DNA of 64,000 bases from Bog-473 sp963721585 (GTDB taxonomy: Bacteria > Actinomycetota > Acidimicrobiia > Acidimicrobiales > RAAP-2), in the NCBI GenBank assembly GCA_963721585.1, contig CAVRJN010000008.1, forward strand, positions 372,001-436,000. Reading direction: 5' to 3'. How positions within the stretch are numbered: the first letter of the stretch is position 1; the number at the start of each line of letters is the position of its first letter. Shown in pieces: positions 17,442 to 25,144 of the stretch. Under the pieces are notes generated by a model. That model worked only from the letters and a program-made list of their open reading frames with translations, did not search any database and was not told the DNA's origin. Both the position numbers and the translations under genes were made by a program.

Positions 17442-18214
17442 TACCAACTTCAACCCCTTCGTGTGTTCGAAAGGTTGCCTCCTGGTGCGGCAAAGCCGGA
17501 GAAAAGCTCAGCACCGACGTGCCGCGGGCGGTCGCCTGAGGGGATCCGTGGCGGCCGTGGGCCTTTCCAGGCCAGGCTTGACGGATTGACCTGCGATTTC
17601 AGGGAATCCTGTCGGCGACCTTGAAGCTAATGCCTGGCCCGCTACCGCTGCCGGGCCTGCCTTGTTGTGCTGAATGTCCGCCATGACTGCTTGGCTTTCT
17701 GAGACCTGCCGCCTCGTCTCTTCGCACCTCGCTAGCGCGTCGGCATGGTCAAACACGAAATCTGGCGACATGTTCACGCGAATCGACGTCATCGAACGCG
17801 AAACCCCCGCGCTAGCGAACGTGGATCCCCCCCCAAGAGCTATGAATTCGCGCAGAATGGACGCAGATCGCGACAGCCGCACTTCGAAGCGGTCACAACC
17901 TGAGCTGCTAGCGCTCAGCTACGGGGCGCTGTATTGAGGGGGGGGTGATGCCGGTTCCTACGAAGAGCCTGCTAGCACTTCATGGCCCATCTCTCCATCA
18001 CGCAGGGCCCTCCGACCTGGGGCGACCACGGTGATCGACATCGAGTGCGGCACCTCCGACTGACTTCTTTCCTTCTGGCATGAGGGATGTACCTCAGCAC
18101 TGAGGTGGGGAACATCTCTCGATCACTGATCTGCCACTCGTCAAGGAGTATCGACCGCTCGCTGGTCACGATGTCGCTGTATTCAGACAGCGTCGTCATC
18201 AGACAGCGTCGTCA
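17442..18214. other. Gene-poor border region with direct-repeat element
   Basis: No convincing gene. Open frames of 75-124 codons exist but lack family signatures and ribosome binding sites. The stretch contains a repeat element at 17837-17875, poly-G/C runs (17826-17834 and 17938-17946), and the 16-bp tandem repeat starting at 18184. Its composition is less GC-rich and less codon-like than its surroundings, suggesting a decayed insertion border. Confidence 0.5.
17837..17875 (-). repeat. Dispersed repeat element, copy 1
   Basis: On the minus strand this reads TGTCGCGATCTGCGTCC, then ATTCTGCGCGAATTCATAGC. It matches 24963-25003 almost base for base (one substitution and a 2-base gap over about 40 positions). 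A weaker match (CTGAGCTGCTAGCGCTCAGC, 17899-17920) continues beside it in both copies. A related element lies at 35497-35575. The core is a pair of CGCGA sequences about 20-22 bp apart. Confidence 0.7.
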
Positions 18215-18230
18215 TCAGACAGCCTCGTCC
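18184..18230. repeat. 16-bp tandem repeat
   Basis: CAGACAGCGTCGTCAT is present at 18184-18199 and again at 18200-18215. A third, diverged copy (CAGACAGCCTCGTCC) occupies 18216-18230. The third copy encodes the last codons of the alpha/beta hydrolase, so the array looks like slippage duplication of the gene's 3' end. Confidence 0.85.
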
Positions 18231-19138
18231 AGAGGAGCGCCGTCCATCGGTTCGTCCCGCCCGGCGCCGTCGGCCTCCGCACGTCCAACGAGGTCGAGTA
18301 CGTTCGTCATGACCTCACCGAATGCCTGGGGGTCGGCGAGCAACCAGGAATGATTGCCGGGCACCGTCAGCACATCGGGATCACCCAAACACCGGCACAT
18401 GTCTTCGAACGACGCACGGGTCACGAGGTGGTCATGCTGCCCCCACAGCACCACCACCGGAAGACGCCGCCGGCGCAGGACGTCGAGTTCCACGGTCAGA
18501 TCGGCCCGCCTCGCGAGGCCCGCGGCGAGCCAGAACGACCGCGGGTCCCGGAGCAAGTTCGGCAGACCCTCGGCCAAAATGACGGGGAGGACGCGGCGAG
18601 CTTGGCGAATGGGCAGCAAGTCGGCCGGGAAGTGGAGGCCCCAGTCCCACAACGGCCGCTCCGCCATGGAGCGCACGGTGGAGCCGCTGTGCGCCCAAGC
18701 CGAACCGCCCACGGAATTGATGAGCACCAGTGCGTGGACATGGTGCGGGTGGTCATGGGCCAGCTTGACGGCAACTCCACCTCCGAACGAGTGACCCAGA
18801 GCGAGCACCGGTGACCCCACCCCGACGGTGTCGAGAAAGGTCGCCACCCAATCGCCGTAGGACGACATCCCGATCCCCTTGACGTCGAGCCCGGCTGTCC
18901 CGCCAAAGCCAGGCAGCGCCGGGGCGTAGACGTGTAAACCGGCCCGCACGAGACGGGATAGCGCCCTCTTGTATGCCTTGTGATCGAGGCCCCAGCCGTG
19001 CAGGAACAGTGCAGGTGGACCCGATCCAGCCTCGCCATAGAACGCCACGCGCCCATCGATGACGGTTTCCTTCCAATCCAACCAGTCCATGCCCCGCACG
19101 AGCGGCGCTACCGGTCGTCCTCCGTCCTCCGGACCCAT
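18215..19138 (-). CDS. Alpha/beta hydrolase
   Basis: A 307-residue alpha/beta hydrolase. It has the oxyanion segment FLHGWGLDHKAYK, the nucleophile elbow GHSFGGG, an Asp in LWGQHDHLV and a catalytic His in PGNHSWL. The fold is complete, so activity is likely, but the class (esterase, lactonase, haloperoxidase-like) cannot be decided. An alternative start at the ATG 19090 would remove 16 residues of unusual composition. The gene is isolated, with decayed DNA on both sides; its 3' end carries a tandem duplication. Confidence 0.85.
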   Translation of the reverse strand: MGPEDGGRPVAPLVRGMDWLDWKETVIDGRVAFYGEAGSGPPALFLHGWGLDHKAYKRALSRLVRAGLHVYAPALPGFGGTAGLDVKGIGMSSYGDWVATFLDTVGVGSPVLALGHSFGGGVAVKLAHDHPHHVHALVLINSVGGSAWAHSGSTVRSMAERPLWDWGLHFPADLLPIRQARRVLPVILAEGLPNLLRDPRSFWLAAGLARRADLTVELDVLRRRRLPVVVLWGQHDHLVTRASFEDMCRCLGDPDVLTVPGNHSWLLADPQAFGEVMTNVLDLVGRAEADGAGRDEPMDGAPLDEAV

Positions 19139-19517
19139 GTAACAATCATCGGCTTTCGTTGAAAGCCCTCCTTAGGGTCAAACGTCCCTTCGCTGCTACG
19201 CGAACGTCCCTAACCCGCTTGAGGCTCCCCATCGCAACATCTCATGAACCGCGAGTCGCGCGAATCACTACGGCGTGTGATCTCGTGTGGAATGTTTCTG
19301 GGAATTCACGCCTGTATCTCGCGGAGGGTCTCAGACTGCTGGTAGTCGTTCGGCAGGTGCCATGTGACGCCTCGTAGACTCAGAAGAACTCGGGAACCTC
19401 AAGGATCTCCTTGGGAACGAAGGCTCAACGTCAGCACCAAGCGCCCTCACGACGAGCTGTTCCCTTGCGTGGAGGAATCGCAGAACCTTCGATACGCGGA
19501 CGCGGCAGGCCCGAGTC
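19139..19517. other. Intergenic region without recognised feature
   Basis: Nothing supportable was found on either strand between the alpha/beta hydrolase and the small membrane protein. Open frames are short and lack ribosome binding sites. Confidence 0.4.
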
Positions 19518-19820
19518 CTAGAGAGGAGCGCCGGTCCGGATCCTCAGGCCAACCGCGTCGTGGATGATCATCCACCGCATCGACCAGAACCCGGGGCGAG
19601 GCTCAGGCAGGTCGTGCCGGGCCAGGAGGAATCCGGTCGCGGTACCCACAGCGCAGGCGAGCCAAACAATCACGCCGGCAGCCAGGACCCACGGCGTGCC
19701 ACCGGACGACAGCACAATGAGGCCCACCAGGATCGTGGCGATCGCGACGAAACCCACGCGCAGGGCCAACACCGCCATCTTCCAGTGTCCGTTGCGCTGC
19801 AACTCTGTGGGTTCCGCCAT
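19518..19820 (-). CDS. Small membrane protein, two transmembrane helices
   Basis: A 100-residue hypothetical protein. It has a polar N-terminus, two hydrophobic helices (about residues 15-38 and 44-67), the motif LLARHDLPEPRPGFWSMRWM, and a short cytoplasmic tail. I do not recognise the family. Plausible composition and no competing frame support it, although the ribosome binding site is weak. Confidence 0.5.
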   Translation of the reverse strand: MAEPTELQRNGHWKMAVLALRVGFVAIATILVGLIVLSSGGTPWVLAAGVIVWLACAVGTATGFLLARHDLPEPRPGFWSMRWMIIHDAVGLRIRTGAPL

Positions 19821-19871
19821 GCCGAGTACCGTAGAGGGGTCCCCGATGGCACACCAGGGACCTTGGTCCTA

Positions 19872-19904
19872 CGTAGCCGGACGCGGAAGCAGTCGCCGGC
19901 TACG
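19872..19904. other. Perfect 9-bp inverted repeat (hairpin)
   Basis: CGTAGCCGG at 19872-19880 is exactly complementary to CCGGCTACG at 19896-19904, with a 15-base loop. It lies upstream of the small membrane protein gene. No T-run follows on either strand, so it is not a clear intrinsic terminator. Confidence 0.5.
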
Positions 19905-20086
19905 CATGATGAGCGGTCCTCCGGAAAGTGGCTGCACACTCGGCGAATTCTGTAGCGAACTCCAAATGGACACCCGCGAAGGGCATTCTGGGCGTCTCTG
20001 ACCCCGTGGTCTGGGAAGATTCAGGCCTGCATGATGAGCGAGCCCAATCAGCTGGCCGGCCGAGGTCCTCACGGCACGGTGTCGGT

Positions 20087-20180
20087 ATGAACTGCATCTT
20101 CTGCTCGATCATCGATGGCTCCGCACCGTCCTGGACCGTCTATGGGGACGCCGGCGCCGTGGCCGTTCTGGACATGGGCT
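20087..20180 (+). pseudogene. Truncated HIT-family protein, N-terminal fragment
   Basis: From the ATG at 20087 the plus strand encodes MNCIFCSIIDGSAPSW and then a VYGDAGAVAVLDM stretch. This is the canonical start of HIT-family nucleotide hydrolases/transferases (xCIFCxIxxGxxPxxxVxExxxxxAxLDxxPxxxGH). The homology stops at about 20180, before the HxHxH active site. From there the opposite strand carries the 3' end of the arsN1-like gene. The fragment cannot be functional. Confidence 0.7.
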
Positions 20181-20604
20181 CCGCTGCCTACGCCCGACGA
20201 CACGGAAGCCAAAGATTCGTGGAACGCAAGGTTCGCCGTGTTCTCCGGGAAGATCCCTGTCTGGATGGTCCAGTTCCCGGCCGCCTCGGACGCCACAATC
20301 AGTGCGCCGAGAAGCAGCCGTCCGACACCACGGCCTTGGTAGTCCGAATCGACGTAGTCGCTGTTCTCCACCACTCCTGCGTAGGCGCAACGGTTCGAGA
20401 CAGGACTCGCCGCTGCCCAATCGATGACCTTGTCGCCATCGGTGGCAACCAGACTCAATTCGCCAATGTGCCGTCGCCGAATACCTCCCACTCAGGAGTG
20501 TCAGTGCCGAAGGTGGCGTTTCGGCTGTCTATACCTGCGGCGTAGATGGCCCGCACGCTCGGCCAGTCCGAGGCACGGATCGCCCCGACCTCGGTGCCAG
20601 ACAT
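20181..20604 (-). pseudogene. Broken GNAT acetyltransferase resembling ArsN1/phosphinothricin acetyltransferase
   Basis: It starts at the ATG 20604, 10 bases after the arsC stop, and is the last gene of the arsenic operon. Three frames give successive parts of one protein: MSGTEVGAIRASDWPSV through RNATFGTDTPEWEVF, then HIGELSLVATDG through GRGVGRLLLGALI and GIFPENTANLAFHE, then FGFRVVGRRQR. Each junction (near 20495 and near 20210) needs one base restored. The last 20 or so residues are lost at the junction with the HIT fragment. The pattern is that of the PAT/ArsN1 branch, known to N-acetylate phosphinothricin or arsinothricin. Confidence 0.75.
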
Positions 20605-20613
20605 TGCCCACCG

Positions 20614-21261
20614 TCATGGCTGAGACGCAGGCAGGATCTCGGCGAGGAGCAGTTCGACCCGGCCCTTGACCGCCTCCCGGATGGGTCTGATCTCTTCGAG
20701 TGACTTGTCCGTCGGATCGTCGAGGTCCCAGTCCTCGTAGCGCTTGCCGGGTACCAGGGGGCAGGAGTCACCGCACCCCATGGTCACCACGACATCGGCT
20801 GCACCCAAGAACTCGTCGGTCCATGGCTTGGGAAACTCGCCGGAGATGTCGATCCCGACCTCCGCCATGGCTTTGACCACGTCTGGGTTGAGTTCAGATC
20901 CGGGTTCGGAACCTCCAGACCAGGCAATGGCACGACCGGCGGCGAGATGGTCGAACCAGCCCAGTGCCATCTGGGAACGTCCGGCGTTGTGCACGCAGAG
21001 GAAGAGCACAGCCGGAACGCTCTTGGCCGAGTGGTCCCTCGAGTGAGCGAGAGCTTCGAGTCGTTGGAGGGCGTACTTCTCTGCGGTGACCACGAGCCAC
21101 CTCGTGACGGTGGCCCTTCTGGCGATCTCGTCGTAGCTCTCAAAGACGAACGCCTCGACGGACTCGAAGTTGAAGATGCCGTGGAACTTGGTATGGAGCT
21201 GCTTGACCACGTGATTCAGCTGAACTCGCTGCTCGGGCGTCATGAGTTCGTTTTCAGGCAT
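20614..21261 (-). CDS. arsC: Arsenate reductase, low-molecular-weight-phosphatase type, with N-terminal helical domain
   Basis: A 215-residue protein with two parts. Residues 1-80 form a helical domain (three-helix-bundle type, FESVEAFVFESYDEIARRA). Residues 83-215 form an LMW-phosphatase-fold arsenate reductase with the P-loop C89-V-H-N-A-G-R95-S. Further cysteines at 163 and 167 (MGCGDSCP) lie in the redox segment of this family. The two-domain layout is typical of actinobacterial reductases that use mycothiol or thioredoxin. It reduces arsenate to arsenite in the cytosol. It sits third from the upstream end of its operon partners arsI, aquaporin and oxidoreductase. Confidence 0.9.
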   Translation of the reverse strand: MPENELMTPEQRVQLNHVVKQLHTKFHGIFNFESVEAFVFESYDEIARRATVTRWLVVTAEKYALQRLEALAHSRDHSAKSVPAVLFLCVHNAGRSQMALGWFDHLAAGRAIAWSGGSEPGSELNPDVVKAMAEVGIDISGEFPKPWTDEFLGAADVVVTMGCGDSCPLVPGKRYEDWDLDDPTDKSLEEIRPIREAVKGRVELLLAEILPASQP

Positions 21262-21289
21262 GTTCCTCCCCTTTCGCTACGGCGGTCCC

Positions 21290-22701
21290 TTATTCAGGCT
21301 GCTTGCCGCTCGATGCGTACTCTCGAACCCACGCTTGAGCTCCCATCTGCACCGCATCCCAAGGGCTGCCGAGCGGGGGTGTGTACGAGAGGTCGAGTTC
21401 ACTCATGGCCTCGACAGACATCTCGTTGAAGATGGCGGACGCTGCAATGTCGATGCGCTTGGCGACCTCGGCGTGCTTGTGCCCGAAGAGCTGGAGGCCG
21501 AGAAGCCGGCCGCTCCGGCGATCCCCGGTGTAGCGCATACGGATGCGGTGGCTCCCCGGGTAGTACGCCTTGTGGTCGTCGGCCTCGAACTCGACCGTGA
21601 CCGGATCGAATCCAGCAGCAGCCGCCTCGTGGTCACGGAGCCCGGTGCGTGAGGCCACCATGTCGAAGACCTTGACGACCTGGGTCCCGAGACTGCCGGC
21701 GAAATCCGCACTCGCTCCGACAGCGTTGGCGCCGGCCACTCGGCCCTGTTTGTGCGCCGTGGTGCCGAGCGGGAGGTAGGTGAGCCCCATCAACCGGTGA
21801 TGTGTCACAACGCAGTCCCCGGCGGCAAAGACACCCTCGAGGTTGGTGCGCATACCCCGGTCCACGCTGATGGCCCCGCTGGTGCCGAGGGTGGCCCCTG
21901 CCTCGGCCGCCAGGGCGGTGTCGGGTCGCACGCCGACGACGACGAGCACCAAGTCGGCAAAGGCAGTCAACTCGGCGCCCGACGACTCGACAGCGTCGAC
22001 CTGGAAACGGCCGGCCGATCCCTGCCGGGCTCGAGCGATGCGTTTGACCGTCGTGTTGGTCCTGACCTCGACGCCATGGGCGCTGAGCTCTGCATTGACG
22101 AGGGCACCCAGGCTGGGGTCCACGGTCGGGAGCACCTCGGGGAGCTGCTCGAACTGGGTGACAGTCAGCCCGCGGGCTCGCAGGCCCTCCGCCATCTCGA
22201 GTCCGATGTAGCCCGCACCCACGATCACCGCACTGGCTGGTTGGTCCTTCTCCAGGGTGCGCACGAGCTCGAATGTGTCGCCCATCGAGTGGAGCAGATG
22301 CACGCCGTCGGCCGGACCCAGCGCATCGGGACCGACGAGGCCCTCGATGGGTGGCCGGGCCGACACCGCTCCGGTACCGACAACAAGCTGGTCGTATGCG
22401 ATGGTGTCCTTCACGCCCGACTCGTCGACCACGCGCAGGCGGCGGCTTGTGACGTCGATCTTGGTGGCCAGGGTGTTCAGGCGCACCTGCATCCCGGTCG
22501 CCTTCAGGTCGTCGAGCGTGCGATGTGCCAGGTTGCGCCAGTGGGTCACCTCGCCCGAGACGTAGTACGGGATGCCACAGATGGAGAAGTTGGGATAGGC
22601 ATCGGCCACGACCACGGTGACCTCGGTCGTCGGATCAAGTTCGCGCGCCGCAGGGCAGCACTGATGCCGGCGTCGCTGCCTCCGATTGCTACGAGGTGCA
22701 T
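21290..22701 (-). pseudogene. FAD/NAD(P)-dependent pyridine nucleotide-disulfide oxidoreductase, frameshifted near its start
   Basis: The ATG at 22701 (GAAAGGAA upstream) opens the FAD-binding start MHLVAIGGSDAGISAALR. After about 18 codons the frame breaks, near 22645-22650, where one base appears to be missing in a GC-rich run. The rest continues in another frame: PTTEVTVVVADAYPNFSICGIPYYVSGEV through a full-length oxidoreductase with a second GxGxxG (VIVGAGYIGLEMAEGL). The SICGIPYY cysteine is the redox Cys of CoA-disulfide-reductase-like enzymes. The 1412-nt span is one base short of a multiple of three. A GTG restart would lose the first FAD motif. Confidence 0.75.
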
Positions 22702-22738
22702 GGAGTTCCTTTCAAGGTGAGTCGAGGTCGTGTGGTCA

Positions 22739-23473
22739 TCAGCGGGTCTCGAGGTCGCCGTCGCCGCGTAGGTGCGGTTCGATGACGTCGGCTGCCTCTG
22801 CTTTGGTCATGCCGGGGTACAAGCCCTTGATCAATCCGAAGGCCAGGACGCCGCCGACGATCTGGGCGGAGATGAAGCTCGGGACCGACGATGGAGCGAT
22901 GCCGGCGAACGTGTTGGAGAACATGCGCCCCACGGTGATGGCCGGGTTGGCGAAACTGGTTGAGCTCGTGAAGAAGTACGCGGCGCCGATGTAGGCGCCC
23001 ACAGCGGCCGGGGCGAGGTGGGAGCGCCCCGAGCGGGCCAGGGCGAAGATGACGAGCAACAGGCCCACGGTGGCGACCACTTCGGAGAGCCAGTGCGGGC
23101 CAGAGGCCCGGTGCTTGGTCGAGATCGAGATCGCTGCCTCGGAGAACATGGCATTGGCGAGGATGGCTCCGCAGATGCACCCGAGTGTCTGGATTGGAAG
23201 GTAAGCAGCGGCGTCTTTCCACTTGAGGCCTCCGAAGCCTGCGTCGACGAAGGAGACGATTGGATTGAAGTGGCCACCCGAGATTGGCCCGAACATCAAA
23301 ATGATGGCGAACAGTCCCGCCGCCGTAACCGCTGCATTCTCGAAGAGCTGGAGACCGACGTCGCCCTGGGAGAGGTTTTGGGCGGCAATGCCTGAGCCGA
23401 TGACGATGGCCGCCAGGAATGCGCTGCCCAAGAACTCGGCGAGCAGGCGCCGCCATAGGGCAGTGTCCCTCAC
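22739..23473 (-). CDS. MIP-family aquaglyceroporin, probable AqpS-type arsenite channel
   Basis: A 244-residue channel with six transmembrane helices and two half-membrane loops. The first loop is GGHFNPIVS (NPI instead of NPA); the second is FANPAIT (canonical NPA). In ars operons of this type (AqpS of Sinorhizobium is the known case) the channel lets arsenite made by ArsC leave down its gradient, replacing ArsB or Acr3. The gene lies between arsI and the oxidoreductase in the same operon, and no other arsenite exporter is present. The arsenite role is inferred from context. Confidence 0.85.
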   Translation of the reverse strand: MRDTALWRRLLAEFLGSAFLAAIVIGSGIAAQNLSQGDVGLQLFENAAVTAAGLFAIILMFGPISGGHFNPIVSFVDAGFGGLKWKDAAAYLPIQTLGCICGAILANAMFSEAAISISTKHRASGPHWLSEVVATVGLLLVIFALARSGRSHLAPAAVGAYIGAAYFFTSSTSFANPAITVGRMFSNTFAGIAPSSVPSFISAQIVGGVLAFGLIKGLYPGMTKAEAADVIEPHLRGDGDLETR

Positions 23474-23499
23474 GGCTCGATCCCCGAAGCCCTACTCGG

Positions 23500-23982
23500 T
23501 CAGCAGCAGGATGAAGCGGATTTCGTGACTCCGACGCTCACCGGCTCACCGACGGCCTCGGGAACACAGCACGTTCCATCTCCGGCGATGCCGGTCTCGG
23601 CAGGAGCGTCGGCCAGGACGGTGTAGACCTCCCAGGGGGCACCGTCGGGATCGTTCACCCAGACCTTGTCCTGCACCGCGTAGCAACAGGTGGTCTGTTC
23701 TTGGACTTCGGTCTCCATGCCGGTGTCGCTCAGGCGGCCCGTTGCCGCTGCCACCTCGTCCGGCGTCTCGACCTCGACGCCGAGGTGGTTGAGCGCACCC
23801 ATCACGCCGTTGCCCCGGGCATTGGCATTTTCCATCAGCACCAGCTTCAGCGGAGGATCCGCGATGGCGAAGTTGGCGTATCCGGGCTGGCGCTTGGCCG
23901 GCTCGGACCCAAAGAGCTTGGAATAGAACTCCACGGCTTCGTCGATGTCGCTGACGTTGAGTGCGAGTTGGACCCTCGACAT
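23500..23982 (-). CDS. arsI: ArsI/CadI-family dioxygenase (C-As lyase-like, VOC fold)
   Basis: The ATG at 23982 is preceded by AGGAGGT and is preferred over an upstream in-frame ATG. The 160-residue vicinal-oxygen-chelate protein has metal-ligand positions Gln5, His66 (NHLGVE) and Glu118 (PWEVY). The adjacent cysteines C99-C100 (TTCC) are the organoarsenical-binding pair of ArsI. Two further Cys pairs (128-129 and the terminal 159-160) are present. ArsI cleaves the carbon-arsenic bond of trivalent methyl- or aryl-arsenicals; the close relative CadI is metal-induced. First gene of the minus-strand operon, 85 nt from the divergent arsR. Confidence 0.88.
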   Translation of the reverse strand: MSRVQLALNVSDIDEAVEFYSKLFGSEPAKRQPGYANFAIADPPLKLVLMENANARGNGVMGALNHLGVEVETPDEVAAATGRLSDTGMETEVQEQTTCCYAVQDKVWVNDPDGAPWEVYTVLADAPAETGIAGDGTCCVPEAVGEPVSVGVTKSASSCC

Positions 23983-23998
23983 GATGACCTCCTGTAGT

Positions 23999-24040
23999 AT
24001 CGATCTCAGTCGATGCATCGAGTATTGCGGATGTATCGAT
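23999..24040. promoter_or_regulatory. Probable ArsR operator cluster between arsI and arsR
   Basis: Three ATCGAT-type sites sit in the divergent spacer. They are ATCGAT at 23999-24004, the perfect 12-bp palindrome TCGATGCATCGA at 24010-24021, and ATCGAT at 24035-24040. The last lies inside the arsI promoter spacer and the palindrome abuts its -10. This is the expected position for repression by the adjacent ArsR. Binding is inferred. Confidence 0.6.
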
Positions 24041-24049
24041 GAATGTCAA
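24021..24049 (-). promoter_or_regulatory. Promoter of the arsI operon
   Basis: On the minus strand TTGACA (24049-24044), a 17-base spacer, then AATACT (24026-24021) form a near-consensus sigma-70-type promoter. The arsI ATG is 39 bases downstream. The ATCGAT operator-like sites overlap it. Confidence 0.75.
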
Positions 24050-24067
24050 TGTGAAGGTGGTGAGTCC

Positions 24068-24415
24068 ATGAGGAAGCAGGCGACTGCGACCAAGACCCGA
24101 CAGGTGGAGTGCTGCGCCTCCGTCCTGGCTGCACCGCTCGACACCGCCGACGCCGCTGAGCTGGCCAGCGGGTTCGCTGCGCTGGCGGACCCGGTCCGAC
24201 TCCGGGTGCTCAGCATCTTGGCGGCCGCTCCCGAAGGTGAGGTCTGCGTCTGTGACTTCGTCGAGCCCTTGGCCAAGAGCCAGCCGACGGTTTCGCACCA
24301 CCTCAAGGTGCTCAGCGACGCCGGTCTCGTCCAAGGGGACCGGCGTGGCAAGTGGGTCTGGTACTCGCTCAACCGTGACCGCCTGGCCCAGCTTCGATCG
24401 GCCATCGACACCTGA
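24068..24415 (+). CDS. arsR: ArsR-family transcriptional repressor
   Basis: The ATG at 24068 gives a 115-residue ArsR/SmtB regulator. It has a Cys pair near the N-terminus (RQVECCASV, residues 15-16), the winged helix from ADPVRLRVLSIL through SQPTVSHHLKVLSDAGLV to DRRGKWVWYSL, and a cysteine pair in the alpha3 region (EVCVCDFVEP). That CVC motif is the arsenite site of typical ArsR proteins; the extra N-terminal CC also occurs in actinobacterial CmtR/ArsR types. It is divergent from arsI and probably represses both directions until arsenite binds. Confidence 0.92.
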   Translation: MRKQATATKTRQVECCASVLAAPLDTADAAELASGFAALADPVRLRVLSILAAAPEGEVCVCDFVEPLAKSQPTVSHHLKVLSDAGLVQGDRRGKWVWYSLNRDRLAQLRSAIDT

Positions 24416-25144
24416 GCGCACAGCGTTGCAACCGTGATCCGTTATGACGATCTCGATGCAGCAGCCCAGCTCGCCGAACGGCAGCGATAGTCGAGGGCAT
24501 TCGACGAGAAGGCCGGCGGTCTCGACTTGGCCGCCGAGTTCGAGGCCATGGGAAGCCTGTACAGCGAGCTCGATGCGGAGGAAACGTCATCACGCACTTC
24601 CCCCGGGCCTGACGCACCTGGTGCCGCTCGCACTGACAAGCGACCAGGTCACCATCCTCACGTTGCCTGACGATGTGAGCGACGAGCATCCTGGCGCCCA
24701 ACCGCTCGATACCCAACCGACCGCTGCGTGGCGTGGAGGGCCTCGGTGGATGCCGGCAACTCCGGCCCGGCGCGTCAGGCGCTCGACGCGTTTACGCGAG
24801 CAGCGCAATGGGAAGCCACGGACATCAGAACACAGTCGACGTTCGCTCCTCGCCCGTACCTCCTGGAGTACCGACGAAGTCGCCATCGAGCGCGCTGAAC
24901 CGCCGATCACAACATCTTGTGGGTCGCGCAGTAAAAGGGACAGCCCTTCGAATTCTCACTACGAGCTGTGAATTCGCGCAGAATGGACGCAGAATTCGCG
25001 ACACCTAGAGACGCAGGGCCGCTACCTGGGCTGCAAGCACTCAGCTAGCACATCGTCTCTGGGTCGCCAGTCGCTGAGTCCGGGATGCTCAGACCCTCGA
25101 GACATCATGCCCCGAGCATTTGCGCGACAGGAGATTAAGCCCCG
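24416..25144. other. Decayed region with possible gene remnants and repeat copy 2
   Basis: No intact gene. A short frame from the GTG at 24434 reads VIRYDDLDAAAQLAERQR, hits TAG, and continues in frame as SRAFDEKAGGLDLAAEFEAM, looking like a small gene with a nonsense codon. Another coding-like piece (GPARQALDAFTRAAQWEATD) occurs near 24760. Neither matches a family I know. The repeat copy at 24963-25003 is inside. Confidence 0.45.
24963..25003 (-). repeat. Dispersed repeat element, copy 2
   Basis: On the minus strand this reads TGTCGCGAATTCTGCG, then TCCATTCTGCGCGAATTC, then ACAGCTC. It repeats the element at 17837-17875 in the same orientation, and the neighbouring CTGGGCTGCAAGCACTCAGC (25026-25046) also has a diverged counterpart there. 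The pair brackets the alpha/beta hydrolase and the arsenic block. Confidence 0.75.

Noticed and set aside
17508..17882. A 124-codon minus-strand frame including repeat copy 1
   Set aside because: Its N-terminus is encoded by the dispersed repeat, with no family signature or ribosome binding site.
17972..18199. A 75-codon minus-strand frame starting inside the tandem repeat
   Set aside because: No ribosome binding site, no recognisable family, and its start lies in a slippage repeat.
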